From positions 23,825,201 to 23,889,200 of the forward strand of contig OX463835.1 in assembly GCA_949825045.1 (NCBI GenBank): a stretch of DNA of 64,000 bases, written 5' to 3'. Position numbers and translations under genes: made by a program. The notes under the pieces were generated by a model, which saw nothing but the letters and a program-made list of their open reading frames with translations, was not told where the DNA came from and did not search any database. Shown one piece after another: positions 20,527 through 31,750 of the stretch; positions within the stretch are counted from its first letter, which is position 1; each line of letters starts with the position of its first letter. Origin of the DNA: Argyresthia goedartella (Eukaryota > Arthropoda > Insecta > Lepidoptera > Argyresthiidae).

Positions 20527-20966
20527 CATAATAGTAGTTTATGTGACTGCAACATAATGGAGGGCATTAATACTCGAGAGTGGGTTTATGAAACGAGCCG
20601 AAGGCGAGTTTCATAATAATATCACTCGAGAGTTTTAATGCCTAATTATGTACAGTTATATACACTAGTTTATCTACACCCATATCATAAGCTCTCTTTG
20701 ATGTGTTCAGGAACCGCATGTTTGACCGGCATTGTGGCTCTGCAGTTGTTTAGCTTGTTCTGTAGCACCAACGTGCCGCAGGCGGGCGTCGGCGTTCGAA
20801 ATTTGAATGTCATACATAATATGTAGAGAAATTACATATTATGGTCATAATTTGAAATTTTTCAGATAAGAAATGAGTTTTTACCAAGTAGTTTAACATT
20901 ATGCTGATCGTAACTTGCTGTTTTTGTACGCAGTAAAGAGGGTTTATGATACGTGTGTAGATAAAC
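20527..20966 (+). repeat. Rep-F1, complete copy
   Basis: TAGTAGTTTATGTGACTGC to GATACGTGTGTAGATAA. The inverse copy is at 30655-31087 in block A'. Confidence 0.8.
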
Positions 20967-21535
20967 ATAAAAATAAATCTCCGATATATTGATTGTGCTT
21001 TGAACACAGCTTCATTCAATTTAATTCCTCTCTCCTAATAAGCCCCCTCCGTTGTTCGCTTAAAACTGATACATGACATCAATTATTAAGTTTCGGCGCC
21101 GAGAGATATGACAAATACTGCAACTCGAGGTTCTGATAATTGAAACTCTAAGAATAGGCGAAGGGGAAAATATCCAATACAAAATCTTGCTTCTAACTTA
21201 GCGCTTAAGGTAAGGATTATAGGAGTCACTGGAATGCTGAAGTGGAAGTTAAATATGCAAGGCACGTGTCATATTTCGCAAGTCCTTTTGAAGTCGGTAG
21301 AAAGCAGTTATTTTGAGGATTGCACAAGATTTGCTAAAAGGGGGAGAGTTAAGAGGAGCATAAATAATAAGTGATCGCCCTTTGCAAATAAGAGAGACGG
21401 AGATTTTGGCTTAGTAGGTAAATAGAATGTAAATATGAAAGAAACTGTGTTAGGCTTATTATTTATTGGCGACAAATATATTGTTTAGCAATATAAGTGT
21501 TGACTCCCACATATGTTGAATGTTCGGTTCGGAAA
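20967..21535. other. No recognisable feature
   Basis: Single-copy apart from its duplicate in block A'. No gene signal was seen. Confidence 0.4.
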
Positions 21536-21842
21536 GAGCTCCGTGGTCTAACGGGTTTCACGCTTGCTTCTCACGCAGGAGATGCAGGTTCGATTCCTGG
21601 CCATGTATGTACCAATGAGTTAATTAATTTATCTTAAGTACATTATACGGGCGTTCTAACGGTGATGGAAAACATCGTGAGGAAACCTTCATTACTCCAT
21701 AGCTGCGGCGATGGGCTGGCCCCCTGTCACGCAAAATTGAGTATTGAATAACTGGCTAAAAGTGAGCACAACTGTGCCTCTACCACCCCGCATGGCAAAA
21801 GGCGTGACGCTATTTATGTATGTATGTATGTATGTATGTATA
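21536..21842 (+). repeat. SINE-1 with TATG tail
   Basis: GAGCTCCGTGGTCTAACGGG head, GGTTCGATTCCTGG B-box, a body to GGCGTGACGC, then a TATGTATGTATG tail. The 4-bp tail repeat fits a retroposed end. Confidence 0.85.
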
Positions 21843-22010
21843 TGTTGATTGTTCCAAATTGAGTGCTCCAATGAGTTTCACAGAACCGTGTTGGTTGCTT
21901 TATGTCACTTTAAGTCCGAATACTAAAGTTAGGTTTGTTAGGAACACATCCTGGAGGCGAAGCGGAGCGAGGCGACCCCATGTAGTTTAGTATAAAATAG
22001 GGTGAAAATT
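21843..22010 (+). repeat. Rep-F2 copy
   Basis: CCAAATTGAGTGCTCC, TTCACAGAACCG, AAAGTTAGGTTTGTTAGG, then GGAGGCGAAGCGGAGCGAGG and CCCCATGTAGTTTAG. In the A' copy the CTCCG unit is expanded by several repeats (29637-29667). Confidence 0.7.
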
Positions 22011-22056
22011 TTTGGTGAACATTTAGTGATTTTATTTTATGTAACCTTTTCTCAAT

Positions 22057-22311
22057 TTGGTAAATAGTCATACATACTCCATATTTATTGATGAGCGTTT
22101 GTTCGCCAGTATCGACGTCACAAAGCCGAAGGCCTATGAAGCCTTCGTACAGCAGCCTCTTCGCAGCGGCCGCAAGTTTCGCCCCCCTAAAGACATCACT
22201 GGTCAGCAGGTCTTTACAACCGACTACATAAAGGGGGGATTCTCAATTCGACTGTATGAGGTATGTTGTGTTTCTGTTATGTTTGTTACGCGATTATTCC
22301 GTCAATTATGA
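22057..22311 (+). CDS. Exon-like ORF of unknown function
   Basis: An 84-codon frame identical in protein to its inverted copy at 29286-29540. The part likely to be real lies between an acceptor-like TTTGGTAAATAG ending at 22067 and a strong donor, GAG then GTATGT, at 22260/22261. That stretch is markedly GC-richer than its surroundings. It encodes IFIDERLFASIDVTKPKAYE, then QPLRSGRKFRPPKDITGQQV and TTDYIKGGFSIRLYE. I do not recognise the family. Residues after the donor look like read-through into an intron. A 107-bp piece (22142-22248) occurs a third time at 28031-28137. It could be an exon of a host gene captured by the duplication, or part of an unrecognised transposon gene. Confidence 0.35.
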   Translation: MVNSHTYSIFIDERLFASIDVTKPKAYEAFVQQPLRSGRKFRPPKDITGQQVFTTDYIKGGFSIRLYEVCCVSVMFVTRLFRQL

Positions 22312-22885
22312 GTCGATTTTGATGATTCTTTTTTTTATTGGTAGGTCATACTTCAGGGGTGGTCCCATATAAATATTGGGTGTTTACCTATGAAATCTTC
22401 CAGATTCAGGAGTTCATAATTCGAGTAATTCAATAGCTATTTCCAGTTTTTTATTGTTTTAAAATTAATTTCAATATTTTACATCTACTTATTAAATTTT
22501 CATTTCAGTTTGATAACTAAAATGTTATCTTCAAAATCAGTGCCTCCTAAATGTCATCCATTTTCATGATAATATTCGTAATATTTTATTAAAGCTGACA
22601 CTTCAAAAATTATATAAAATTTTCTGTTAGCTAAATGTTGTCTCATTTATAGACACAAAGTTTATGAAATGAGGATCTGTCATTCCTAAAAAAAATACAA
22701 AAATGTTTGTACTGAAAATTGAGTTAACTTCAATTTCTCCACACAAAACGCCAATTTCATATGTAAGGTAAGGACCTAATATAACAGTCCGATAAACCCA
22801 TTTTGCATTATCACACATTATATTCTCTGTGGTGTACACACGCAAACGTCAGTCAGTTGACAATGTATGCATTTATGATGGTTGT
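22312..22885. other. No recognisable feature
   Basis: AT-rich and duplicated only as part of block A. Confidence 0.4.
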
Positions 22886-23070
22886 TTTTTACAACGCTTT
22901 TATTAGCTTCACCTGTATGTTTGTTTGTTTGTATGTAACCGACTCCTTTGGACTCGATTTTGACCCACTTTAAACGGACAGATTCAATTCAAACTTTGTA
23001 CACTTATCAAGAATCGGCGACAATAATATAACAAAATCGATTTAGCGCATTATGAAAAAATCAACAAAAT
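22886..23070 (+). repeat. Dispersed repeat (GTAACCGACTCC type)
   Basis: AACGCTTTTATTAGCTTCACC, a GTTTGTTTGTTTGTATG run, TAACCGACTCCTTTGGAC, GACCCACTTTAAACGG and ACACTTATCAAGAATCGG. This is a familiar repeat of lepidopteran genomes; in this window it occurs only in A and A'. Confidence 0.5.
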
Positions 23071-23392
23071 CAAAAATATATACACAGACGTCGTTTTGGT
23101 CTGGGTTCCGTGCGGCAAGTTTTGATGAGGACTGTTCATGTACACAGACTTCATTCGCATGCCGACCGGGGGAATAGAAATAGGACTTCAACTTGACGTC
23201 GTTTTTTTAAGATTTTAAATTTGTGAATTATTATGGAAACATGTCAGTCGGCGCTCACTGTTAGCTGTAGCGAGAACAATGCCTTATTGTAGAAGTCTTT
23301 AAATAAAACAAGTCCTTAACAAGATTTCCTTTGTATTATAAGTCACATCACATTGTACATATGGTGCATATATGTATATGTATTGCACATTC

Positions 23393-23636
23393 GACGACCC
23401 GACTGGCCGAGTCGGCAGTGACACTGCCTACGAAGCCAAGGGTCCCGGGTTCGAGTCCCGGTGGGGGAAAATATTTGTAGTAGTAGACCATAGTCATGGT
23501 TGTTTATCTATCTAAGTATAATATTTATCTATATAAGTACGTGTCTCGTTGTCTAGTACCCAAGACACGGGAATCCTAGTTTGGGGCTAGATTAATGTGT
23601 GTAAATAGTGTCCAGGGTATTATTATTCTTTTATAT
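23393..23636 (+). repeat. SINE-2, full length
   Basis: Head GACGACCCGACTGGCCGAG, B-box GGGTTCGAGTCCCGG, a body through AGTACCCAAGACACGGG, tail TATTATTC. The A/A' match stops inside its head, at 23436. Confidence 0.85.
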
Positions 23637-23714
23637 TGTAATCGGTTACGGTTTCTCCATTTGCAATCACTAACATATTGCGATTCGAGGCTCTGTCTCC
23701 CAAGAGGAAAGGCC

Positions 23715-24309
23715 CTGGAGCTCTATTTTTGAATCGCTAGCTCGTGCAACATTTATGTCACGTGGGCGCTCTATTCTACTGTTTTTCCTCCGACATCCAA
23801 AATTTCGTATTTTCCAGTCATTCGCCTGCAACGAGTGGTCAGCACCACTCGTTGCGCAAGTCGAATAGTAGAATAAACGTCAAATACGTCAAAGCTAATG
23901 TCAACATAATTTTAAGGGTCAGAGTTTGCTGTTTTCGCGCGTTTTTTCAAATTGGAATCCAAAACGTCAAATATGTGACATTTGCGACAGATTGAACAGC
24001 CCGATTTGTTCCATATTATTGCTAGGATTTAGCAGGCAGCTTAATTGAACAGACACCTGTCACACCACCAATAACATGAGAGCAACATGAGAGCATTAAC
24101 GTTCCGTTTCCTATGCGATCTTTACCGGTTTTTACTTTTTCTGCGTGCTACGGATAAAAAACAACATTTCCAAATTTATTGGCAACACCGATGACGAACG
24201 ATACAAAAATGCAGAAAATGAACGTCATGCGACTTGTTAGTCGAACGTGACATATGTCTCATGCGATATATTATGTCACGCGAGGGATTAAAAAACAGAG
24301 CTCCTGGTC
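23715..24309. mobile_element. MITE-5, intact copy
   Basis: Left end GGAGCTCTATTTTTGAATCG, right end the inverse (ATTAAAAAACAGAGCTCC). An internal perfect hairpin reads GCAACGAGTGGT, four bases, ACCACTCGTTGC. About 590 bp, no coding capacity. It serves as the empty-site reference for the copy at 54666-57114. Confidence 0.8.
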
Positions 24310-24327
24310 CCAACCCTGTCTGGCATA

Positions 24328-24413
24328 GCTGTTTTTGTTTCCCACGACACATGGTACCCTAGTGTTGGGCCAGAAGCAATGTACGTGCCTGAATATAAAT
24401 GTTAATGTAGGTA
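24328..24413 (+). repeat. SINE-3, 3' part
   Basis: TTTCCCACGACACATGGTACC, GTGTTGGGCCAGAAGC, AATGTACGTGCCTG. The head is missing; it follows MITE-5 directly. Confidence 0.65.
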
Positions 24414-24697
24414 AGATGTCTTACAAACACTGTATTGTTTCTCCACAGCCCAGGCAGGTGTGTACGGTGTGTAAGACAGGATATGAGGTTTATCTTTACT
24501 CTTTTTATCAAAAGCCCGAGGGATATAAACAGGCAGGCGTTAGCCGTTGCGCTGAGTCCGCCATCGATTTGTCTTTTAATGCTTTATTAGAATTGTTTGC
24601 TCTTGTAGCTTATAGAATCGTTTATTATTTAAAGCGATATCAGTTGCTAATAAATCTACCCTCACTAACTCCACAACAGAGACTGGACCCTCACTAA
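24335..24697 (+). other. Open frame of 120 codons, probably not a gene
   Basis: Starts inside SINE-3 sequence and stays open into single-copy DNA. There is an acceptor-like TGTTTCTCCACAG at 24451-24463, and the downstream frame contains two cysteines in QVCTVCKTGYEV. The copy at 32360-32722 is open only because the duplication is recent. No family was recognised. Confidence 0.2.
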
Positions 24698-24768
24698 CTC
24701 CACAACAGAGAAGCTGCAGTTAAGATAGTTATCACATTTAGGAATATTTTCAGACATAAGAAAATAAA

Positions 24769-25176
24769 AACCGGTCAAGTGCGAGTCTAAATCGCGCACG
24801 AAGGGTTCCGTACCACCGTTCAATGGAAGCGATGGTGTGGAGTGAATAGTTTGGATTTTACACAGCAAAATATTGTTTACAAAGTTATTGGTGCGGTTAC
24901 TTTCACACTCCATGTACGTAACCAGGTGCATCCATAAGTTTGTATGTGGTATTGAAAGAATTGTTGTATGGGAGCCCCCTTAAATATTTCTTTTATCCTG
25001 TTTTTTAGTATTTGTTGTTAAAGCGGCAACATAAATACATCATCTGTGAAAATTTCAACTCTCTAGCTTGCTAGGTTCTTGAGATACAGCCTGGTGACAG
25101 ACGGACGGACGGACGGACAGCGAAGTCTTAGTAATAGGGTCCCGTTTGGAACCCTTCGGGTACGGAACCCTAAAAA
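24769..25176 (+). mobile_element. GGTTCCG element, complete
   Basis: From CCGGTCAAGTGCGAGTC to GGGTACGGAACCCTAAAAA, about 406 bp. Includes GACGGACGGACGGACAGCG and AATAGGGTCCCGTTTGG. Confidence 0.85.
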
Positions 25177-25653
25177 GCGCCTCTGTTGCACGTTTTAATT
25201 TATTGAGGAGGCAGTACTACTGATTTTCAACAAAAATTACGATTTTAAAGTAACGTGAAACGGAAGTTGTTTTAAAATACCAATCAACGTCTAGTGACGT
25301 CACATCCGTTAAACTATTGCTTAGCGAAGGAAGGAGATGGAGATCACGCATAGCTCCTGTCTAGATGTGTGTAATCTCGACTCCGGCGGATGATTTAATA
25401 CATTGAAACATACCTACTCACGCCTGCGAACTGAAACCTCTTAATGAGACATGAAACCTCTATGAACCACGGATCGCGTTTGAATTGTCGACTCGTCAAC
25501 ATATTCATAATCAATAATCATGCTTCACTCACAATTCTCGATCCTCAAAGTAATACCTTTTGAATGTACACTACTCTTGACTCGAATGAAGACTAGATCT
25601 GTGGACAAGTATTAAATCTCATCCTTCAGGATCTATACAATTATGTCCATAAA
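25177..25653. other. No recognisable feature
   Basis: Duplicated only as part of block B. Confidence 0.4.
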
Positions 25654-26035
25654 TGTCACCGTAAGATTGTCATATAAGAATGACAAACGTGTTAGTTTAC
25701 AAACTAACGCGTTTGTTTGTAAACAATCAACAAATTTTAAAACCAGACTGACAGGGTTTAGAATTTATTCTTACATGTTAACCTAACACGAAGAATATTC
25801 GGGGGCTTTGCTGATCTCGCCCCTCTAGTCTTCACCTAAGCTACCGCAGTGTTTGCCCTGGTATTTTCTTTTCAATTCAAGTTTAAACCAGTTCACAATT
25901 TAACGGTTTTATTATAAACTAATGCGTCACATCGTAAGCAGTACGGTATAGTTTACAATTTATCGATAGTTTGTAAACTAACACGAGAAAAAACGTTATA
26001 TTATAAAGCAACGGTTTGGCAATCTTACGGTGACA
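25654..26035. mobile_element. MITE-2 with hairpin core (reversed)
   Basis: Ends TGTCACCGTAAGAT and ATCTTACGGTGACA. Subterminal GTTAGTTTACAAACTAACGC palindromes. The core at 25775-25862 is the second variant (GAATATTCGGGGG, CCCCTCTAGTCTTC). Confidence 0.85.
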
Positions 26036-26739
26036 TATACATGAGTGCGCATTCTATTTAACTTAACCAAATATTTTATTGAAATTCCTTCGTACTTTAC
26101 ATCCTTACTCGACTACCTACTCGGAAGTGGAAACAGCACCTATATTTGGTATTTTGGTATCATCTCTATGCCAAACAGAACAGAGCTCATTATCGCATCG
26201 CATTGAGCATCGACACGACACAAAACGCTCTCGCCTAACATTACACAAACAGAACTCTACCGAAGCCTACCGAATGAAAGCCGAACGACATAGCATTTAT
26301 AATTAATTGATTTGCTCACTCTTTCATATTCATATTTTTGATCTCACTCACGAATTCACGAACCACATCCTCCGAATGAGGTCTCATGGTTTCATTGGTG
26401 GTTCACGAGTGGAGAGTGGTTACAGTTTTGCTGGTCTCAAAACATGAATGAAACCTAGTGACGTTTCGGCACATTTTAACCACAGAGTCTGGAGTTATCC
26501 ACGACTACTCCTGTCCCTTAATTACTTTCGGCCAAAATTAATATTCGATCTTCAGATACAGTTTAGGATTACCCAGCTACCTACCTCACTTCTCCTCGAG
26601 TTATACGTGTATCTTTTGTTACAATTCGCTCAAACTAGATTGTCACAATCTGGATTGGATTGAATACGGGGACCGGCCATTAATCTGCAGTAAAAGCGGC
26701 CAACACGAGGCACAACATCGACTAATATCCCTTCGGCCG
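26036..26739. other. No recognisable feature
   Basis: AT-rich. The short frames seen here have no family features and persist in block B' because the copy is recent. Confidence 0.4.
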
Positions 26740-26900
26740 CCTACGGAACCAATGCTACGTAACCAGTTACGTGTGAAGAAATAATGTTCTTGCTACGAAA
26801 CTAGTTCCGTACAAAGAATTTTTTTTCCTACGTAACCAGTTACGTACGACCGCCTACGAAACCAATGCTACGTAACTTATTTTTCTAGCTACGAAAATAG
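26740..26900. repeat. Clustered palindromes (ACGTAACCAGTTACGT)
   Basis: TACGTAACCAGTTACGT occurs at 26756-26772 and 26829-26845, alternating with the similar palindromes CTACGAAACTAGTTCCGTA and CTACGAAAATAGTTTCGCA. Together they form two imperfect units of about 73 bp. The duplicate is at 34760-34940. Confidence 0.75.
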
Positions 26901-27121
26901 TTTCGCACAGAAATCGGAATTATATCTAAGAGCGTTTTTTTCCATGGTGATTAAACATCTCTGATAATAACAAATTTCTGATATTAATTCATAAATTCCT
27001 TTATACGCATAAGGACCAAAGAGATAAAACATATCCCCATCAACAAAATATCTCAAACACAGACAAAAAAAGAAGTGAACAAAGTCCTGAACACCCATTC
27101 CTTGACACTAACCCTAATATA

Positions 27122-27367
27122 ATACCTTGGAAATAACTTGGACACTATTGACACACATTGATCTAGCCCCAAACTAGGATATCTTGGGTACTAGACAATG
27201 ATACACATACTTATATAGATAAATATTATACTTAGATAGATAAACAACCATGACTAGGGAACAAACATCCGTTGTCACCAAACAAATATTTGTCCCCACC
27301 GAGACTCGAACCCGGGACCCGTGGCTTCGTAGGCAGGGTCACTGCCGACTCGGCCATTCAGGTCGTC
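27122..27367 (-). repeat. SINE-2
   Basis: Reverse copy: ACTTATATAGATAAATATTA, GAGACTCGAACCCGGGACC. Lacks about 11 bp near 27181 that the block B' copy retains (GATTCCCTGTATC). Confidence 0.85.
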
Positions 27368-28030
27368 GATATTACACTTCGGAATTCTGCCGCGACTATA
27401 CACATGCGCAATAATCCCCGCCACTTTTGCCGAGCGCTCTTAATTCGTGGCGCGAGGCATACAAGGAACTGAAGGACCGTTTTGGTGCGACTATCGAGCT
27501 AGTTTTTTCGACAAGTTGTATTTGAGAAAATGACAGCAAAACTAAAATTATTGCAATTTATCTATTTCGTAAGCAAATAAGGATTGGGAGTAGGTATGAG
27601 GTAGGTAGAATGTGTCTTTATCGCTCAGACAATAAAGTAGTTAATCCAAAGTCTATTCAGCGACTGGCTTAGCTTTTGACAGCTCAAATCCCATACTTTT
27701 TGACAAGCGCAGTGAAAAATCTTGCTTCTTCTTTTAAGGAATGACGAAAAAAATGTTTTTTTTTCGAATCCATTTACTCCACTAATAAGTCATCTACAGA
27801 TTTGATTATTAGGTTAACGTTTATCGAGTATTTGATTAAGATTCTCACTGAAGGAAAACGAGATTGGATGAAAATTTCATGATAGAATTTAATATCGAAA
27901 ATACCTCTAATTTCCTAAAATTTCATTGCGGAATTGCATTCAAAATGTGGATATTATGTATTCGTTCGTACTCTCTTTGAAAATATTTTAGAAAAATTGC
28001 GTAGTTTTTAAACTATTTTTATGTAGTTTG
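27368..28030. other. No recognisable feature
   Basis: AT-rich end of block B. In block B' the solo-LTR-like element lies within the matching sequence. Confidence 0.4.
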
Positions 28031-28156
28031 CCTTCGTACAGCAGCCTCTTCGCAGCGGCCGCAAGTTTCGCCCCCCTAAAGACATCACTGGTCAGCAGGT
28101 CTTTACAACCGACTACATAAAGGGGGGATTCTCAATTTTTTTTTTTTTTTTTTTTT
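28031..28156 (+). repeat. Duplication junction: scrap of block A plus T-run
   Basis: 28031-28137 equals 22142-22248, the GC-rich middle of the exon-like ORF, in forward orientation. It is followed by about 21 T (28136-28156), then inverted block A'. Confidence 0.9.
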
Positions 28157-29285
28157 GCTTCGTAGGCAGTGTCACTGCCGACTCGGCCAGTCGGGTCGTC
28201 GAATGTGCAATACATATACATATATGCACCATATGTACAATGTGATGTGACTTATAATACAAAGGAAATCTTGTTAAGGACTTGTTTTATTCAAAGACTT
28301 CTACAATAAGGCATTGTTCTCGCTACAGCTAACAGTGAGCGCCGACTGACATGTTTCCATAATAATTCACAAAGTTAAAATCTTAAAAACCCGACGTCAA
28401 GTTGAAGTCCTATTTCTATTCCCCCGGTCGGCATGCGAATGAAGTCTGTGTACATGAACAGTCCTCATCAAAACTTGCCGCACGGAACCCAGACCAAAAC
28501 GTCGTCTGTGTGTATATTTTTGATTTTGTTGATTTTTTCATAATGCGCTAAATCGATTTTGTTATATTATTGTCGCCGATTCTTGATAAGTGTACAAAGT
28601 TTGAATTGAATCTGTCCGTTTAAAGTGGGTCAAAATCGAGTCCAAAGGAGTCGGTTACATACAAACAAACAAACATACAGGTGAAGCTAATAAAAGCGTT
28701 GTAAAAAACAACCATCATAAATTCATACATTGTCAACTGACTGACGTTTGCGTGTGTACACCACAGAGAATATAATGTGTGATAATGCAAAATGGGTTTA
28801 TCGGACTGTTATATAAGGTCCTTACCTTACATATGAAATTGGCGTTTTGTGTGGAGAAATTGAAGTTAACTCAATTTTCAGTACAAACATTTTTGTATTT
28901 TTTTTAGGAATGACAGATCCTCATTTCATAAACTTTGTGTCTATAAATGAGACAACATTTAGCTAACAGAAAATTTTATATAATTTTTGAAAAGTGTCAG
29001 CTTTAATAAAATATTACGAATATTATCATGACAATGGATGACATTTAGGAGGCACTGATTTTGAAGATAACATTTTAGTTATCAAACTGAAATGAAAATT
29101 TAATAAGTAGATGTAAAATATTGAAATTAATTTTAAAACAATAAAAAAACTGGAAATAGCTATTGAATTACTCGAATTATGAACTCCTGAATCTGGAAGA
29201 TTTCATAGGTAAACACCCAATATTTATATGGGACCACCCCTGAAGTATGACCTACCAATAAAAAAAAAGAATCATCAAAATCGAC

Positions 29286-29540
29286 TCATAATTGACGGAA
29301 TAATCGCGTAACAAACATAACAGAAACACAACATACCTCATACAGTCGAATTGAGAATCCCCCCTTTATGTAGTCGGTTGTAAAGACCTGCTGACCAGTG
29401 ATGTCTTTAGGGGGGCGAAACTTGCGGCCGCTGCGAAGAGGCTGCTGTACGAAGGCTTCATAGGCCTTCGGCTTTGTGACGTCGATACTGGCGAACAAAC
29501 GCTCATCAATAAATATGGAGTATGTATGACTATTTACCAA
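29286..29540 (-). CDS. Exon-like ORF, inverted copy
   Basis: Second copy of the 22057-22311 frame with the same protein. The donor is at 29337/29336 on the minus strand (GAG then GTATGT). See that entry for features; function unknown. Confidence 0.35.
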   Translation of the reverse strand: MVNSHTYSIFIDERLFASIDVTKPKAYEAFVQQPLRSGRKFRPPKDITGQQVFTTDYIKGGFSIRLYEVCCVSVMFVTRLFRQL

Positions 29541-29775
29541 ATTGAGAAAAGGTTACATAAAATAAAATCACTAAATGTTCACCAAAAATTTTCACCCTAT
29601 TTTATACTAAACTACATGGGGTCGCCTCGCTCCGCTCCGCTCCGCTCCGCTCCGCTCCGCTCCGCTTCGCCTCCAGGATGTGTTCCTAACAAACCTAACT
29701 TTAGTATTCGGACTTAAAGTGACATAAAGCAACCAACACGGTTCTGTGAAACTCATTGGAGCACTCAATTTGGAA
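29530..29775 (-). repeat. Rep-F2 with expanded CTCCG repeat
   Basis: Inverse of the block A copy. The run GCTCCGCTCCGCTCCGCTCC is absent from block A, so the two copies differ in repeat number. Confidence 0.75.
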
Positions 29776-30083
29776 CAATCAACATATACATACATACATA
29801 CATACATAAATAGCGTCACGCCTTTTCCCATGCGGGGTGGTAGAGGCACAATTGTGCTCACTTTTAGCCAGTTATTCAATACTCAATTTTGCGTGACAGG
29901 GGGCCAGCCCATCGCCGCAGCTATGGAGTAATGAAGGTTTCCTCACGATGTTTTCCATCACCGTTAGAACGCCCGTATAATGTACTTAAGATAAATTATT
30001 TATCTCATTGGTACATGGCCAGGAATCGAACCTGCATCTCCTGCGTGAGAAGCAAGCGTGAAACCCGTTAGACCACGGAGCTC
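29776..30083 (-). repeat. SINE-1 (block A' copy)
   Basis: Inverse of 21536-21842, with an ACATACATACATAC tail on the left and the GAGCTC head on the right. Confidence 0.85.
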
Positions 30084-30654
30084 TTTCCGAACCGAACATT
30101 CAACATATGTGGGAGTCAACACTTATATTGCTAAACAATATATTTGTCGCCAATAAATAATAAGCCTAACACAGTTTCTTTCATATTTACATTCTATTTA
30201 CCTACTAAGCCAAAATCTCCGTCTCTCTTATTTGCAAAGGGCGATCACTTATTATTTATGCTCCTCTTAACTCTCCCCCTTTTAGCAAATCTTGTGCAAT
30301 CCTTAAAATAACTGCTTTCTACCGACTTCAAAAGGACTTGCGAAATATGACACGTGCCTTGCATATTTAACTTCCACTTCAGCATTCCAGTGACTCCTAT
30401 AATCCTTACCTTAAGCGCTAAGTTAGAAGCAAGATTTTGTATTGGATATTTTCCCCTTCGCCTATTCTTAGAGTTTCAATTATCAGAACCTCGAGTTGCA
30501 GTATTTGTCATATCTCTCGGCGCCGAAACTTAATAATTGATGTCATGTATCAGTTTTAAGCGAACAACGGAGGGGGCTTATTAGGAGAGAGGAAATAAAT
30601 TAAATGAAGCTGTGTTCAAAGCACAATCAATATATCGGAGATTTATTTTTATGT

Positions 30655-31087
30655 TTATCTACACACGTATCATAAACCCTCTTTACTGCGTACAAAAACA
30701 GCAAGTTACGATCAGCATAATGTTAAACTACTTGGTAAAAACTCATTTCTTATCTGAAAAATTTCAAATTATGACCATAATATGTAATTTCTCTACATAT
30801 TATGTATGACATTCAAATTTCGAACGCCGACGCCCGCCTGCGGCACGTTGGTGCTACAGAACAAGCTAAACAACTGCAGAGCCACAATGCCGGTCAAACA
30901 TGCGGTTCCTGAACACATCAAAGAGAGCTTATGATATGGGTGTAGATAAACTAGTGTATGTAACTGTACATAATTAGGCATTAAAACTCTCGAGTGATAT
31001 TATTATGAAACTCGCTTTCGGCTCGTTTCATAAACCCACTCTCGAGTATTAATGCCCTCCATTATGTTGCAGTCACATAAACTACTA
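30655..31087 (-). repeat. Rep-F1 (block A' copy)
   Basis: Inverse of 20527-20966, from TTATCTACACACGTATCA to CACATAAACTACTAT. Confidence 0.8.
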
Positions 31088-31515
31088 TTATGTTTACTTT
31101 TGGTGCGATAGATGGCGTTAGCAAGCAATTTAGATCGCTGTATGGTTTGGATGCCGGGAACTGTACATTCACTAAATATATTTTGTGTAACATCGAACAA
31201 GTGACAAGTTGTTTGTTTTTATTTAACCTCAACTTAGTGACAGTCAGTGCTTGTTCCAAGATCACCCAAGTGATTTATCACGAAGTCTTGATAGTTTACA
31301 TTGAGGTGATCGTGTGGAGCTGATTCAGTAGTATTTTTGGTCGCGGTCTTGTCCAAACCAGCCTTCCGAGCCATGCTGCCAGCAACCAACGAAGATGCTG
31401 TCCACGCACAAGGACTTGTGGGGAACGTACAGACTTGACATCTCTTGCGATGCTGCTTGAGATTTCAAGCGGAAGCTTGCTGTCCGCCATTGTTGAGTTT
31501 CCGTGAGTTATATAT

Positions 31516-31750
31516 ATGTTACGGCTAAAGCTAGGTGTGAAGCTAAACTTAAGTTTAGCCGGCTAGTCTTAAGATTAATTTCGAGCCTCGGCTAATGTCC
31601 GAAATAATGTTCATTGCGATAAATGATTTCAACATTAGTCGGCTAAACTGTAGTTTAGCCTCGATGCTGTTGAGGCTAAAGATGGGTGAGAAAATATGGT
31701 TGTCATTAGCCGACTAAACTTAAGTTTATTTTTCAGTATACCTTGGCTAA
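31516..31750. mobile_element. MITE-3 half, broken at the duplication edge
   Basis: TGTTACGGCTAAAGCTAGG and inward sequence matching the right half of the 19325-20102 element. It stops at 31750, where block B' starts. Confidence 0.85.

Larger units (their letters stand above)
19869..23436 (+). repeat. Segmental duplication block A, forward copy
   Basis: The whole block recurs in reverse at 28157-31750 with differences at roughly the 1% level by eye, plus a few indels. It contains half of MITE-3, a Rep-F1, a SINE-1, a Rep-F2, an exon-like ORF and the head of a SINE-2. Confidence 0.9.
23726..28030 (+). repeat. Segmental duplication block B, first copy
   Basis: Recurs in the same orientation at 31751-36612. 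After removing a 551-bp insertion in the second copy, the two lengths agree within a few bases (about 4305). Contains MITE-5, a SINE-3 piece, a GGTTCCG element, MITE-2 and SINE-2. Confidence 0.9.
28157..31750 (-). repeat. Segmental duplication block A', inverted copy
   Basis: Reverse of 19869-23436. It opens with the SINE-2 head (GCTTCGTAGGCAGTGTCACTG) and ends within MITE-3 (TATACCTTGGCTAA). Compared with A it has an expanded CTCCG run at 29637-29667 and scattered single-base changes. Confidence 0.9.

Noticed and set aside
23393..23470. tRNA genes at SINE heads (also 10853, 17160, 45830 and others)
   Set aside because: Each head is followed by the same SINE body and tail, and several have damaged stems. 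These are retroposed copies.
24335..24697. A gene at the 120-codon frame present in both B copies
   Set aside because: It starts in SINE-3 sequence, has no domain, and conservation is explained by the recent duplication.
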